The position numbers were made by a program, and so were the translations under genes. A model generated the notes under the pieces. The model had not been told where the DNA came from and made no database searches. It was given only the letters and a program-made list of their open reading frames with translations. A stretch of 64,000 bases of DNA, taken from positions 1-64,000 of the forward strand of contig CAINGK010000057.1 of the NCBI GenBank assembly GCA_903848465.1, read 5' to 3'. Source of the DNA: an uncultured Verrucomicrobiota bacterium. Its GTDB lineage: Bacteria > Verrucomicrobiota > Verrucomicrobiia > Verrucomicrobiales > Verrucomicrobiaceae. Below, one piece after another: positions 39,911 through 49,432 of this stretch (position 1 is the first letter of the stretch; each line of letters starts with the position of its first letter).

Positions 39911-40028
39911 AATTTGGACTGCGGTCGCGCAGCGAGGAACGACCTGTCCTCTCATACCAAAAGACGTTCGGAGGCGGTATCCAGGGTATTTCACTCCCTC
40001 TTGGTTCATAACATCGTGCGGACACAAA

Positions 40029-40210
40029 ACGATTCCCCTCTCCCCACCGCAGATATGGCAATGCCCAAGATGCCCTTTGGGGAGAGGCTCGGGTGAGGGG
40101 CATCCTATCTTGCTGGTGAAGGGTTACCGTCGTCCCCTCACCCCACCCCTCTCCCCGAAGTAAAAGATTCATTGTCGTCGTTTGCCGGGGGCGGGGAGAG
40201 GGAGAACCGT
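40029..40210. repeat. Dispersed CCCCTCTCCCC repeat, copy 1
   Basis: It starts with CCCCTCTCCCCACCG, continues with GCCCTTTGGGGAGAGG and GGGTGAGGGG, then the inverse GTCCCCTCACCCCACCC, and ends GGGGCGGGGAGAGGGAGA. A related copy with an extra internal inverted repeat lies at 42118-42393. The two copies bracket the acyltransferase-SGNH gene pair. The rest of 39911-40282 is intergenic without a gene. Confidence 0.7.
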
Positions 40211-40282
40211 TTTGGCTGCCCTGGTCTTGTCGGACACTTCATTATTTAAAACACTCTCCCGCAGCCGCACTCCAAATTCGCC

Positions 40283-41320
40283 TCACGTAAACCGCCGCAT
40301 CCTATCCCGCACCCACCGCATGGACGGCCTCTCGATGCAGACCGAGATCACCCACGCCAGCACAATCATCGCCGCCACCGTGATGCCAAGACGCAGCCAC
40401 GCCGAGTCCGTCACAGCACCCAGCGCATTCAAAAGCACCAGCCCGATGTTCTGATGAATGAGGTACAGCGGGTACGAAATCGCCCCCAGAAACACCAGCG
40501 GCTTTGCATTCAGGAAAGGCAGCCAGCCCGTCGTGGCCAGATGCAGCAGCAGGCCAAAGCCCAGCACGAACGCGAAATGCAGCGGAAATGCCGCCTTCCA
40601 CCATGCCATCGCCGCGCACGCCACCAGCACCAGCGTATGACCCAAGCTCCACGCACGCCGGCGGTGAGCATCATATAAAATCATGCCCACGCCAAAGAGG
40701 TGAATGTAGTCAAGACTCGTCACCGCTTTGATCTTCCCCGTCAGTCGATAAACCAACGACTCTGGCTGCCCGAAAGTGAGCATACCATGCGCCGCAGCCG
40801 CTGCGCCAAGCCAGATCAGCAACACCGGCACCGTGAGCTTCTTGAACGCACCCAGCTTGTGCAAAACAAGCATCGCGATGTAAAACAGCAGCTCAAACTC
40901 CAGCGACCAGTACGCACCGTCGATCATCTGCGCCCGCACGAAACGTGGCAGCAGGGTGATGTTCCAAAGCGCATCACGCTGCGTGACCTCCATCCCTGGC
41001 AATCCATAGTTCGCGGTGACCAGCAGCGTGATGAGCGCACAGGCCCAGAACGTCGGATACAAACGTGAAAAGCGCCCCACCGCGAAGTGCATCGCGGATC
41101 TCGCACGATCCAGCGTCATGAAGATGACAAAACCGCTGATCATGAAAAACAGATCCACCCCGGTGCCGCCATAAGGAAACTCAAAGGGAGGATCGTAGAG
41201 ATGGAACGTCCAGTTTTTCGCGATGCCACTGGTGAAATGAAACAGCAGCACAGCCATGGCCGCGATGCCGCGCAGTGCATCCAGTTCAGCGATTCGCAGC
41301 GTGGGATTGATCGACTTCAT
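40283..41320 (-). CDS. OafA/YrhL-type membrane acyltransferase
   Basis: This 345-residue protein has about ten membrane segments. The acyltransferase-3 N-terminal motif reads ELDALRGIAAMAVLLFHFTSG with the conserved His, followed by GVDLFFMISGFVIF, DRARSAMHFAVGRFSRLYPTFW and WSLEFELLFYIAMLV. It transfers acyl, usually acetyl, groups to surface glycans. It overlaps the upstream SGNH gene by four bases, which suggests a two-protein acylation system. Confidence 0.92.
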   Translation of the reverse strand: MKSINPTLRIAELDALRGIAAMAVLLFHFTSGIAKNWTFHLYDPPFEFPYGGTGVDLFFMISGFVIFMTLDRARSAMHFAVGRFSRLYPTFWACALITLLVTANYGLPGMEVTQRDALWNITLLPRFVRAQMIDGAYWSLEFELLFYIAMLVLHKLGAFKKLTVPVLLIWLGAAAAAHGMLTFGQPESLVYRLTGKIKAVTSLDYIHLFGVGMILYDAHRRRAWSLGHTLVLVACAAMAWWKAAFPLHFAFVLGFGLLLHLATTGWLPFLNAKPLVFLGAISYPLYLIHQNIGLVLLNALGAVTDSAWLRLGITVAAMIVLAWVISVCIERPSMRWVRDRMRRFT

Positions 41321-42018
41321 GGCAGGGCGGCAGGCAGTTTAAGAACAGGCGTGAGTTCACGAGCCAGCACGACATAGCCCGCCTTGGAAAGATGCAGATG
41401 ATCCTCCTGATAAAGCTGCATCCGCTGACTGCCGTCCGTTTCCAAAAATGCGGATGAGAAATCCAAGAACTCCACCTTATTCCGACCATCGAGCTTTTTG
41501 AGTCCCCCGTTGATCTCACCAATCCAGGGACGGATCGGCGATGCCGTCTCATATACTGGCAGCAGGCCCAGCAGCACAATGCGCGTCGTCGGATGTCGCG
41601 TATGAATGCGCTCAACAATGGCTTCAATGCCACGTGTGGTATCGGCAGCGCTGAAATGACGCCAGTAGTTGTTGATGCCGATCATGAGCACCACCGTCTC
41701 AGGCGATGGCCCTTCCAAAATGCCATGCTCAATGCGCCAAAGGACATGCTGCGGCCCTTCGCCACCGATGCCAAAGTTCAGCGCCTGAGCGGGAGCAATG
41801 CGCCTCTGCCAGACCTCCTTGTCCCAGCTCTCCGTGAGCGAGTCCCCAATGAAAATGATTTTGGCCTGCGACTGTTTCATCGTCTCAGCCTGCTGCTTCA
41901 CCGTGTTTGCCCAATAGGCCGTGTCATCGCGCATCGCAGGTTCCCATGGCACTTCCGCTGCATGCACCCCCATGCCAGCAAGGCAGAACAAACCGAGGAT
42001 ATGTCGGAACAATGACAT
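41317..42018 (-). CDS. Secreted SGNH/GDSL hydrolase
   Basis: This 233-residue protein has a signal peptide (LFRHILGLFCLAGMGVHAAE). The SGNH blocks are KIIFIGDSLTESWD with the nucleophile Ser, LNFGIGGEGPQHVLWR with Gly, VLMIGINNYW with Asn, and EDHLHLSKAGYVVL with Asp and His. It resembles the PAF-acetylhydrolase-like group. Coupled to the downstream acyltransferase, it could deacetylate or transfer acetyl on the same glycan. Confidence 0.9.
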   Translation of the reverse strand: MSLFRHILGLFCLAGMGVHAAEVPWEPAMRDDTAYWANTVKQQAETMKQSQAKIIFIGDSLTESWDKEVWQRRIAPAQALNFGIGGEGPQHVLWRIEHGILEGPSPETVVLMIGINNYWRHFSAADTTRGIEAIVERIHTRHPTTRIVLLGLLPVYETASPIRPWIGEINGGLKKLDGRNKVEFLDFSSAFLETDGSQRMQLYQEDHLHLSKAGYVVLARELTPVLKLPAALP

Positions 42019-42117
42019 GGAAGTCGAAAAGCTAAGCGCCTGCGCTCACGAGATCAAGCTGCGTGGCAAAACAACGAAGCGCAGATGTGTACACCTAGCG
42101 TTCGCGACCGCCTCAAA

Positions 42118-42393
42118 GCGAATCCCCTCTCCCCACCGAGGAAATGGCAAAGCCCAAGACGCCCTTTGGGGAACCGTAGCGAAGCGGAGATAGACGAAGT
42201 CAAAGGCCGGGTGAGGGGTCATGCCATACTTCCGGGCGAACGGCGCTCGTCGTCCCCTCACCCCACCCCTTTGACTCACTGCGTTCACCCTTCGGGCTGC
42301 CTGCGGCAGTCTATCTCCGCTTCGCTGCGATTCCCCGAAGAGAAATAGAGCTGCCGCCGTCTGTCAGGGGCGGAGAGAGGGAGAGCCGCTTTT
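42118..42393. repeat. Dispersed CCCCTCTCCCC repeat, copy 2, with inner inverted repeat
   Basis: It shares with copy 1 the CCCCTCTCCCCACCG start, GCCCTTTGGGG, GGGTGAGGGG, GTCCCCTCACCCCACCC and the GAGAGGGAGAGCCG end. An additional nested inverted repeat is present, GCGAAGCGGAGATAGAC facing GTCTATCTCCGCTTCGC. No protein gene was found in 42019-42420. Confidence 0.7.
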
Positions 42394-42420
42394 CGCTACC
42401 CTGGATTTTCGTGCCCAGAA

Positions 42421-43563
42421 TTATCGCGCCAGCTTCAGCTCATACTCCCGCACAATGGCCCCAAAACATGCACCCTGGCTGAACCTCGACTCAGCAATCT
42501 GCCGATGATTGGATGAACGCGTCATCTCACGATCCGCCGCCCATTGACCAATCACCTCCGCGAATCCATCCACATCCTCCTTGCCCGCCGACCAGCAATG
42601 CGACAGCCCCATTTCCGTGAAGTCATTGTTCCCCGGCACTTGGCTCAAGATCACCGGCAGGTCACAAGCCAGCGCCTCCAGCACCGCAAAGGAAAGTCCT
42701 TCGTAGCGTGAGGTGAGGATCATCCCATCCAGCGCCTGATAAAAAGACAAAGGCTCGGACAGGTAGCTCTGGCGAACAATGTGCGAACGAATGCCCAGTT
42801 GATCCGCAAGAGCCGCACACTCCTCCGAGAGTTCGCCATCGCCGAGATGATACAGCCACAGCTCCGGCCTCTTTTGGCAGGCTTTGGCAAAGGCATGATA
42901 CAGCGTCAGCGGGTCTTTTTGAAACGCCAGCCGCCCCACCGATCCCAGCAAGATCGCATCTGCCGGAACACCAAGAGCTACGCGAATCTCCTGCCGCGTC
43001 ACTGCATCCGCAGGCCTGAAACGCAGACAGTCCACCGGGTTCGCAATCAACCGCAGCCGCGCCTGCGGAATTTTCAAGGAGTCTCTCGCAAACGCACGCT
43101 CACCCTCAGACAAGTTGATCGTCGTGCCAATGCGTCCGAGCACCGTCTCAACCGCATTGAACACCCGGGACTTCATCCAACCCTTGCCAGACAAGCCGTA
43201 ATAAGCATGCGGCGTGTAGAAAACCGGCTGCTTCACACCGAGCCAGACCAGCGCACGCGCCAACGCGCCCGCCTTGGAACTGTGCGCGTGGATCACCTCC
43301 GGCTGCGCCTCCACCACCATTCTGCGCAGCTTCAGCAGTGCCGCCACATCACCGGGGCCGGGTGCATTGCTCACCGCGAGATTCACCGTCCTGCCACCCG
43401 CAGCAGAAACCTTCGCCACCAGTTGCGTCAGCCGGTCTGAACCCCGCACATCCGAATAGGCCAGATGAATGCGATGACCACGTTCGAGCAAAAACGACGC
43501 CAGTGCCTCGACGTGCCGGAACACGCCATCAACTCCAGGCTCGGTGACTAGAAGGATTTGCAT
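42421..43563 (-). CDS. GT4-family glycosyltransferase
   Basis: This protein of about 380 residues starts MQILLVTEPGVDGVFRHVEA. Family marks are RHVEALASFLLERGH, IHAHSSKAGALARALVW, FYTPHAYYGLSGKGW, VDCLRFRPADAV, LLGSVGRLAFQKDPLTLYHA and LTSRYEGLSFAVLEALACDLP, with the Glu-x7-Glu motif. It is close to WcaL/GT4 enzymes of capsule or O-antigen synthesis. It is a single gene on the minus strand before lpxA. Confidence 0.9.
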   Translation of the reverse strand: MQILLVTEPGVDGVFRHVEALASFLLERGHRIHLAYSDVRGSDRLTQLVAKVSAAGGRTVNLAVSNAPGPGDVAALLKLRRMVVEAQPEVIHAHSSKAGALARALVWLGVKQPVFYTPHAYYGLSGKGWMKSRVFNAVETVLGRIGTTINLSEGERAFARDSLKIPQARLRLIANPVDCLRFRPADAVTRQEIRVALGVPADAILLGSVGRLAFQKDPLTLYHAFAKACQKRPELWLYHLGDGELSEECAALADQLGIRSHIVRQSYLSEPLSFYQALDGMILTSRYEGLSFAVLEALACDLPVILSQVPGNNDFTEMGLSHCWSAGKEDVDGFAEVIGQWAADREMTRSSNHRQIAESRFSQGACFGAIVREYELKLAR

Positions 43564-43636
43564 CAAAGTCAGCCAATTTAGCACCATTCAGCGCAGGCAC
43601 GAAAGCAAGGATGCAGTCTGCCGCGAGATTGCTGCG

Positions 43637-44440
43637 TCACTCTTCCTCGTCCGCTGCGGCCTTGCCGCCAAGGATGATGCCTCGCTTGGTCGTGGCGACG
43701 AAATCGGTGAAAGCAGTGGCCTCCGGCGTAAGCTCTCCGGCACGGAGTTCTTCCACCGCCTGGGCGTTGTTCAAACCACAGCGATAGACTTTGCGGAAGG
43801 CCTCGCGGAGCGCGCGCATCTGCTCGCGGGTGAAACCAGCGCGCTGCAAACCCACGATGTTCAGCCCACGCGCACGGGCCGGATTCCCATCTGCGGTACA
43901 GTAGGGAGGAATGTCCTGCACTACCTTGGCGCAGCCCCCAATGATCGAACGCGTACCGATGCGGCAAAACTGATGCACCGCCGTCAGACCACCGATGATG
44001 ACGTGGTCCTCGACGACCACATGCCCGGCCAGCGTTCCATTGTTGGAGAAAATGACGTGATTCCCCACGATGCAATCATGCGCGATGTGGACGTAGGACA
44101 GGAAGTTGTTGCTGCTGCCGATCACCGTCTTGTCTCCGGCAGACGTGGCGCGGTGTACGGAACAAAACTCACGGAAGGTGTTGTTGTCTCCCACTTCCAG
44201 CCAGGTCGGCTCGGCGCTGTATTTCAAGTCCTGCGTCTGCTGGCCGATGGAGCCATAGGCGAAGAATTTGTTATTCTTCCCGATCTTCGACGGCCCCATC
44301 ACCGTCACATGGTGCTGCAGCCAGCAGCCGTCTCCGAGCTCCACGTCCGCTCCGATGATGCAGTAGGGACCGATGTGGACATCCACACCGATTTTGGCGG
44401 AGGGATCAATGATGGCGGTCGGGTGAATCGTGGCGGGCAT
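43637..44440 (-). CDS. lpxA: UDP-N-acetylglucosamine acyltransferase LpxA
   Basis: This 267-residue protein catalyses the first step of lipid A synthesis. It has left-handed beta-helix hexapeptides (HPTAIIDPSAKIGVDVHIG, NKFFAYGSIGQQTQDLKY) and the catalytic His in NNFLSYVHIAHDCIVGNH. GGLTAVHQFCRIGTRSIIGGCA and ARARGLNIVGLQRAGF are family segments. The length is close to the E. coli enzyme. It lies 18 bp after lpxC-fabZ in the same direction, as expected for an operon. Confidence 0.95.
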   Translation of the reverse strand: MPATIHPTAIIDPSAKIGVDVHIGPYCIIGADVELGDGCWLQHHVTVMGPSKIGKNNKFFAYGSIGQQTQDLKYSAEPTWLEVGDNNTFREFCSVHRATSAGDKTVIGSSNNFLSYVHIAHDCIVGNHVIFSNNGTLAGHVVVEDHVIIGGLTAVHQFCRIGTRSIIGGCAKVVQDIPPYCTADGNPARARGLNIVGLQRAGFTREQMRALREAFRKVYRCGLNNAQAVEELRAGELTPEATAFTDFVATTKRGIILGGKAAADEEE

Positions 44441-44458
44441 GCGTCAAAATTCTAACTT

Positions 44459-45778
44459 TTAGCGATCCACCACGCTGAACATCAGTTCGGCCTCAGAGAC
44501 GACCACCCCGTTGACACTGCAACGGCCAATGCCAGTGGCGATGCTGCGCTTGGTTTTGAGGATTTCCGTTTCAATGACGAGCGTGTCACCGGGCAGCACC
44601 GGCCTGCGCCACTTCACATTGTTGGCGCTCATGAAGTAGCCAATCTTGCCCTGATTGCCGGGCATGCGCAGCAGCACGATGCTGGCCACCTGCGCCATCG
44701 CTTCGAGTTGTAGCACGCCAGGCATGATCGGATGGCCGGGGAAGTGGCCTTGGAAATACGGCTCGTTGATCGTGACGTTCTTCATGCCGGTGCATTTCGA
44801 CTCACCCTCAAAGCCGATGATGCGGTCCACCAGCAGGAAGGGATAGCGATGCGGCAGGATGTTCATCACCTCATTGATGTCAAGGACGGCCTCGCCACTA
44901 GGGATGTTCACCGGTGCTGGCACCATGCTGCGCATCTGGTTGTACTGCTGCACGATGGCGCGGGCCAGCTCGGTGTTCGGCCCGTGTCCGGGACGCACGG
45001 CGATGACGTGGCCGAGGATGCGCTTGCCGGAGAGCATCAGATCGCCCACGATGTCGAGAATCTTGTGGCGCACGAACTCGTCGGCAAAGCGCAGCGGCTG
45101 CTTGGAGAGCAGCGTGTCCCCACGAATGACGACCGCAGCTTCGAGCGTGCCGCCTTTGATGAGACCTTTCTCCATCAGCGGGGCGATGTCCTCATAGTAC
45201 ACAAAGGTGCGCGCGGCGGCGATTTCCTTCTCGTAAGTCTCCGGGTTAATCTCCGTGCTGAAATACTGCGTGAAGCGTCCGCCCGGGCCGACGTTGGTGC
45301 AGGAGATGCGGAATTTCTTATCAGGAACGATGGTCAGGATGGTGCCGTCGCGGGTTTCCTGGTAGATCGGCTCACGCACTTCGAAAAACTTGCGCGCTTC
45401 CTTCTGCTCCTGCAGCCCGGCGGACTTAATGAGCTCCACAAAGGGCATTGAGCTGCCATCGACAATGGGCGGCTCGTTGGCATCCATCTCGATGATCGCA
45501 TTGTCCACTCCCATGCCCGCGAGGGCGGAGATGACGTGCTCGACGGTATGCACATTGACCCCGCCTTCAGCGATGGTGGTAGCACGTTCGACCTTCTGGA
45601 CTTTCTCGACCAGCGCCGGAATGAAAGGTTTGTCCTCCAGATCGATGCGGCGAAATTTGAAACCAAAATTCTCCGGCGCAGGCTGCAGGGTGAGTGTGAC
45701 TTGTTCGCCGGTATGCAGCGAGGTGCCCGTCATCGAGACGGACTTGGCGAGTGTATGCTGACGGTCTGAGGCGGCCAT
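44459..45778 (-). CDS. LpxC-FabZ bifunctional fusion
   Basis: This 439-residue protein joins UDP-3-O-acyl-GlcNAc deacetylase (about residues 1-285) with 3-hydroxyacyl-ACP dehydratase (about 295-439). LpxC marks: MTGTSLHTGEQVTLTL, VHTVEHVISALAGMGVDN with the zinc His, KILDIVGDLMLSGKRILGHV. FabZ marks: ILPHRYPFLLVDRIIGFE with the catalytic His, and YFQGHFPGHPIMPGVLQLEAMAQ with the catalytic Glu. This fusion is known from Bacteroidetes and several PVC-group bacteria. It precedes lpxA in the operon. Confidence 0.95.
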   Translation of the reverse strand: MAASDRQHTLAKSVSMTGTSLHTGEQVTLTLQPAPENFGFKFRRIDLEDKPFIPALVEKVQKVERATTIAEGGVNVHTVEHVISALAGMGVDNAIIEMDANEPPIVDGSSMPFVELIKSAGLQEQKEARKFFEVREPIYQETRDGTILTIVPDKKFRISCTNVGPGGRFTQYFSTEINPETYEKEIAAARTFVYYEDIAPLMEKGLIKGGTLEAAVVIRGDTLLSKQPLRFADEFVRHKILDIVGDLMLSGKRILGHVIAVRPGHGPNTELARAIVQQYNQMRSMVPAPVNIPSGEAVLDINEVMNILPHRYPFLLVDRIIGFEGESKCTGMKNVTINEPYFQGHFPGHPIMPGVLQLEAMAQVASIVLLRMPGNQGKIGYFMSANNVKWRRPVLPGDTLVIETEILKTKRSIATGIGRCSVNGVVVSEAELMFSVVDR

Positions 45779-45875
45779 AGGCGGGAACGCTTTCGTTAGC
45801 GTCGCGGCTCGGTGGGGTCAAAGGGAAATGCAGGGGGAGGGCCTCCCCTTATCGGGCAAATCATGAACCCCGCCG

Positions 45876-47117
45876 CTACCGCTGCCCGATGCACCACAGG
45901 TGTTTATAACCCCGAATGAACAACTGGCCGTCGCTCACGGCGATGGAGCCGATGATTTTCTCACCCAGTGAATTCGTCGCCAGCAGCTCAAATTTCGGGC
46001 TGGCCTTAAAGACAAAACAATCGCCGATTTGATTCGCCGCATAGCATTTGCCATCGGCGCTCAGCACCAGCGAAGACCAGTTGTTCCCCTTGAGACGCTC
46101 CTGAAACACCATCGCCCCCGTCTTGAGGTCCCGGCATTCGGCGATGCCGCCATCGCTCAGGATGTAATGGTAGCCGCCCTGCACCACGCCGCTGCCGATG
46201 CGTTGGCTGACCTTCGGCAGTTGCCAGACCCCGTTTTTTGCCGTCACATCCCCATTGCCGCCGGTCTTTACCGCCAGTGCTGCGCCATTGTAGCCACTCA
46301 TTGCGATCATCACGCCATCGGCATACAACGGCGAATTATAGACGAGGTTCGTCAGCCCGCCGGAAGTCCACAGCTCTTTGCCGGTCAGCGGATCAAAAGC
46401 GCAGGCGCGCGTGGGGTAGCACATCAGCAGTTCATACCGTGCGCCAGTATTACGCAGCAGCGGATCACACCACGACCCCAGCCACTTCTTGTCCGCACCT
46501 TCGCCGGAGGCACCGCCAGGCTCCCGGTGCTGCCAGATCGTTTTGCCGGTCTTTTTGTCAAAGCAGTACAGCACCGTGTTCTCCCCAGGGCCGAAGTTCA
46601 GGAACACGCGATCTCCCGCCAGCACCGGCGAAGTCCCATTGCCCCAGATGTGGTGTTGCTTGCCCAGATCTGTGCGCTTCCACAGTTCCTTGCCGTTCAT
46701 GTCATAACAAAACACTCCCGCCGAGGCGAAGGACACGATCACACGCTCGCCATCCGTCGCCGGTGAGGCCGCGCAATACGGATTCGTGGCATGCGTGAGC
46801 TCCGGCTCTCGGTAGATCGTTCCCGCTTCCCACAATTTGCCGCCCGTCTTTTTGTCAAAGCACAGCAGCAGCCGCTTTCCTTCCTTCTCGATGGCCTGCG
46901 TCACCAGCACCTTCTCCCCCCACACCACCGGCGTCGAATTCCCCCGCTCCGGCAGTTCCACCTTCCACATCACGTTCTCCGTCTGACTCCACTTCTCCGG
47001 CAGCTTCGACTCCGCACAGGTGCCGTCTCCGTTCACCCCGCGCCACATCGGCCAGTTTTCGGCGTGCAGGGAGGCTAGTGAACAAAAGGCAAAGACCAGC
47101 GGAAGTATGCGTTTCAT
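45876..47117 (-). CDS. Secreted PQQ-like beta-propeller (BamB-like fold)
   Basis: This 413-residue protein has a signal peptide (MKRILPLVFAFCSLASLHA), then ENWPMWRGVNGDGTC, a common opening of PVC PQQ-repeat proteins. Repeats follow: LLCFDKKTGGKLWEAG, SFASAGVFCYDMNGKELWKR, VLYCFDKKTGKTIWQH, CAFDPLTGKELWTSGG. The propeller probably sits in the periplasm, where it may bind protein or a cofactor. No catalytic motif is visible. The role is unassigned. Confidence 0.85.
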   Translation of the reverse strand: MKRILPLVFAFCSLASLHAENWPMWRGVNGDGTCAESKLPEKWSQTENVMWKVELPERGNSTPVVWGEKVLVTQAIEKEGKRLLLCFDKKTGGKLWEAGTIYREPELTHATNPYCAASPATDGERVIVSFASAGVFCYDMNGKELWKRTDLGKQHHIWGNGTSPVLAGDRVFLNFGPGENTVLYCFDKKTGKTIWQHREPGGASGEGADKKWLGSWCDPLLRNTGARYELLMCYPTRACAFDPLTGKELWTSGGLTNLVYNSPLYADGVMIAMSGYNGAALAVKTGGNGDVTAKNGVWQLPKVSQRIGSGVVQGGYHYILSDGGIAECRDLKTGAMVFQERLKGNNWSSLVLSADGKCYAANQIGDCFVFKASPKFELLATNSLGEKIIGSIAVSDGQLFIRGYKHLWCIGQR

Positions 47118-47210
47118 GGTGGTTGGAAAAATTGGCAGGGCATGAAAACGTCGCCCAAGGAGGATTCATGTCATTCTGGCCACATAATCAAAAGCATGAC
47201 CTCCATGGCA

Positions 47211-47243
47211 TAAAAAAGAAAGCACCACCTGCTGGTGGTGCTT
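47211..47243 (-). terminator. Rho-independent terminator of acsA
   Basis: On the minus strand AAGCACCACC pairs with GGTGGTGCTT (47220-47243) and is followed by TTTCTTTTTTA. It lies 30 bases after the acsA stop. Confidence 0.85.
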
Positions 47244-47273
47244 ACCCATGATCGAATCGTCCTGTCCCTCGGA

Positions 47274-49286
47274 TCAATCTTCCCCACTCGCAGCGAGCTG
47301 CGCGATGACGTTGATGTCTTCGAGTGTCGTCGTGTCGCCCTTGATCAGTTCGCCAGCGGCGATCTGTTTCAGCAGGCGGCGCATGATTTTGCCGGAGCGG
47401 GTCTTCGGCAGGGCGGCAGCAAAGCGGACTTCGTCCGGAGTGGCGACGGGGCCGATGACCTTGCGGACATGCTTCTTCAGCTCTTCGCCGAGTTCGCGGT
47501 TGGATTTGATGCCTTCCTTCACGGTCACAAAGCACACAACGCCTTGGCCCTTCATCTCATCAGGGCGGCCCACCACAGCGGCTTCAGCCACGGCAGGATG
47601 AGAAACCAGCGCGCTCTCCACTTCGGCGGTGCCGAGGCGGTGACCAGCCACGTTGAGCACATCGTCGATGCGGCCGATGATCCAGAAATTGCCCTGCTTG
47701 TCACGGCGTGCTCCGTCGCCAGCAAAGTACCAGCCTTTGAACTCGCTCCAGTAGGCGTCTTGATAGCGCGTTTTGTCGCCCCAGATGCCGCGCAGCATGG
47801 ACGGCCATGGCTTGCGAATGACGAGCTTACCCTGCTCATTGACGCCGACTTCCTTGCCGAGGTCATCAACGATGGCGGCATCGACTCCAAAGAAGGGCAG
47901 CGTGGCGGTGCCGGGCGTGGTCGGTGTGGCACCGGGCAGCGGCGTGATCATGTGACCGCCGGTTTCCGTCTGCCACCAGGTGTCAACGATCGGGCAGCGG
48001 CCGCCGCCGACTTTGTTGTGGTACCACATCCAGGCTTCAGGATTGATCGGCTCTCCGACGGTGCCGAGCAGGCGCAGGCTGCTGAGATCATGCTTCTTCA
48101 GCCACTCATCACCCCATTTCATGAAGGCGCGGATGGCGGTCGGAGCGGTATAAAACACCGTCACGGCGTATTCTTCGATGACCTTCCAGAAGCGGTCATT
48201 CTCAGGCCAGTTCGGCGCGCCTTCAAACATCAGCGAGGTGGCTCCTAGAGCCAGCGGTCCATAGACCATGTAGGTGTGGCCAGTGACCCAGCCAATGTCG
48301 GCGGTACACCAGTACACATCATCATCCCGCAGATCGAACACGTATTTGCAGGTCATCTGCGCGTGCAGCAAGTAGCCGCCGGTGGTGTGCAGAATGCCCT
48401 TGGGCTTGCCGGTACTGCCGCTGGTGTACAGAATGAAAAGAGGCGACTCGGCATCCATCGCGACCGGGGCGCAATGTGCGTCCACATATTCCTGCTCGCG
48501 GTGCCACCAGACGTCACGTCCTTCCTCAATATGCACGTCCTGACCGGTGCGCTTGTACACGATCACCGTCTCAACGGGCGTGTCTTTGGCCTTGAGCGCG
48601 TCATCCACGTTCTTCTTCAGCGGCACCACCGCGCCGCGGCGGTAGCCACCATCAGCAGTGATGACGATCTTCGCGCCGCAATCGATCACGCGGTCCTTGA
48701 TCGATTCAGCGCTGAAGCCGCCAAAGATCACGCTGTGCATCGCTCCGATGCGCGTACAGGCCAGCATGGCGATGGCAGCCTCGGGGATCATCGGCATGTA
48801 GATGATGACACGGTCGCCTTTCTTGACCTTGTGGCGCTTCAGCACGTTGGCAAAGCGGCAGACTTCACGGTGGAGCTGCTGGTAGGTGAGCACACGCTTC
48901 TCCCCCGGCTCGCCTTCCCAGATCAGTGCGGCCTTGGTCTTGCGCGGGCCGTCGAGATGGCGGTCGAGGCAGTTCTCGCTGACGTTGAGCTTGCCGCCGA
49001 TGAACCACTTGGCATTCGGGCATTTCCAGTCGAGCACCTTGGTGAAGGGCTTGGTCCAGTGCAGTTCTTTGGCCTCACGCCCGAAGAATTTGTCAGGATG
49101 CTTGATCGACTCCTCATGCATCCTTTTGTACTGCGCCATCGAGCTGATGCGCGCCTTCTTGGAGAATTCTGCGCTCGGTTTAAACACCCGGCTTTCAGTC
49201 ATCAGGGATTTGGAATTACTGCTGGCCTTGGCGGCGGTTTTGGCAGCTTTCTTGGGGGCGGTTTTAGCGGCGGCTTTCTTGCTCAT
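47274..49286 (-). CDS. acsA: Acetyl-CoA synthetase
   Basis: This protein of about 670 residues makes acetyl-CoA from acetate, ATP and CoA. Motifs: [20 protein letters not shown] (P-loop), [73 protein letters not shown], and [13 protein letters not shown], whose Lys is the usual acetylation switch. The start at 49286 gives an unusual Ala/Lys-rich N-terminus ([19 protein letters not shown]) before homology begins. An even longer frame to 49406 has no homology. Confidence 0.95.
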   Translation of the reverse strand: MSKKAAAKTAPKKAAKTAAKASSNSKSLMTESRVFKPSAEFSKKARISSMAQYKRMHEESIKHPDKFFGREAKELHWTKPFTKVLDWKCPNAKWFIGGKLNVSENCLDRHLDGPRKTKAALIWEGEPGEKRVLTYQQLHREVCRFANVLKRHKVKKGDRVIIYMPMIPEAAIAMLACTRIGAMHSVIFGGFSAESIKDRVIDCGAKIVITADGGYRRGAVVPLKKNVDDALKAKDTPVETVIVYKRTGQDVHIEEGRDVWWHREQEYVDAHCAPVAMDAESPLFILYTSGSTGKPKGILHTTGGYLLHAQMTCKYVFDLRDDDVYWCTADIGWVTGHTYMVYGPLALGATSLMFEGAPNWPENDRFWKVIEEYAVTVFYTAPTAIRAFMKWGDEWLKKHDLSSLRLLGTVGEPINPEAWMWYHNKVGGGRCPIVDTWWQTETGGHMITPLPGATPTTPGTATLPFFGVDAAIVDDLGKEVGVNEQGKLVIRKPWPSMLRGIWGDKTRYQDAYWSEFKGWYFAGDGARRDKQGNFWIIGRIDDVLNVAGHRLGTAEVESALVSHPAVAEAAVVGRPDEMKGQGVVCFVTVKEGIKSNRELGEELKKHVRKVIGPVATPDEVRFAAALPKTRSGKIMRRLLKQIAAGELIKGDTTTLEDINVIAQLAASGED

Positions 49287-49432
49287 GGCGGGGTGGGGTC
49301 GGCGATTGGGAGGCGCAGAGTAGAAACCGGAGCCGCCCGCGCGCAAGGTGAAGCTGCATCCATACATTCCTGCGGGGCGAACTTCGCCTTGCCAGAGCGG
49401 CCCCACGCCTTACGATAACGCCCTCTTTTGCC

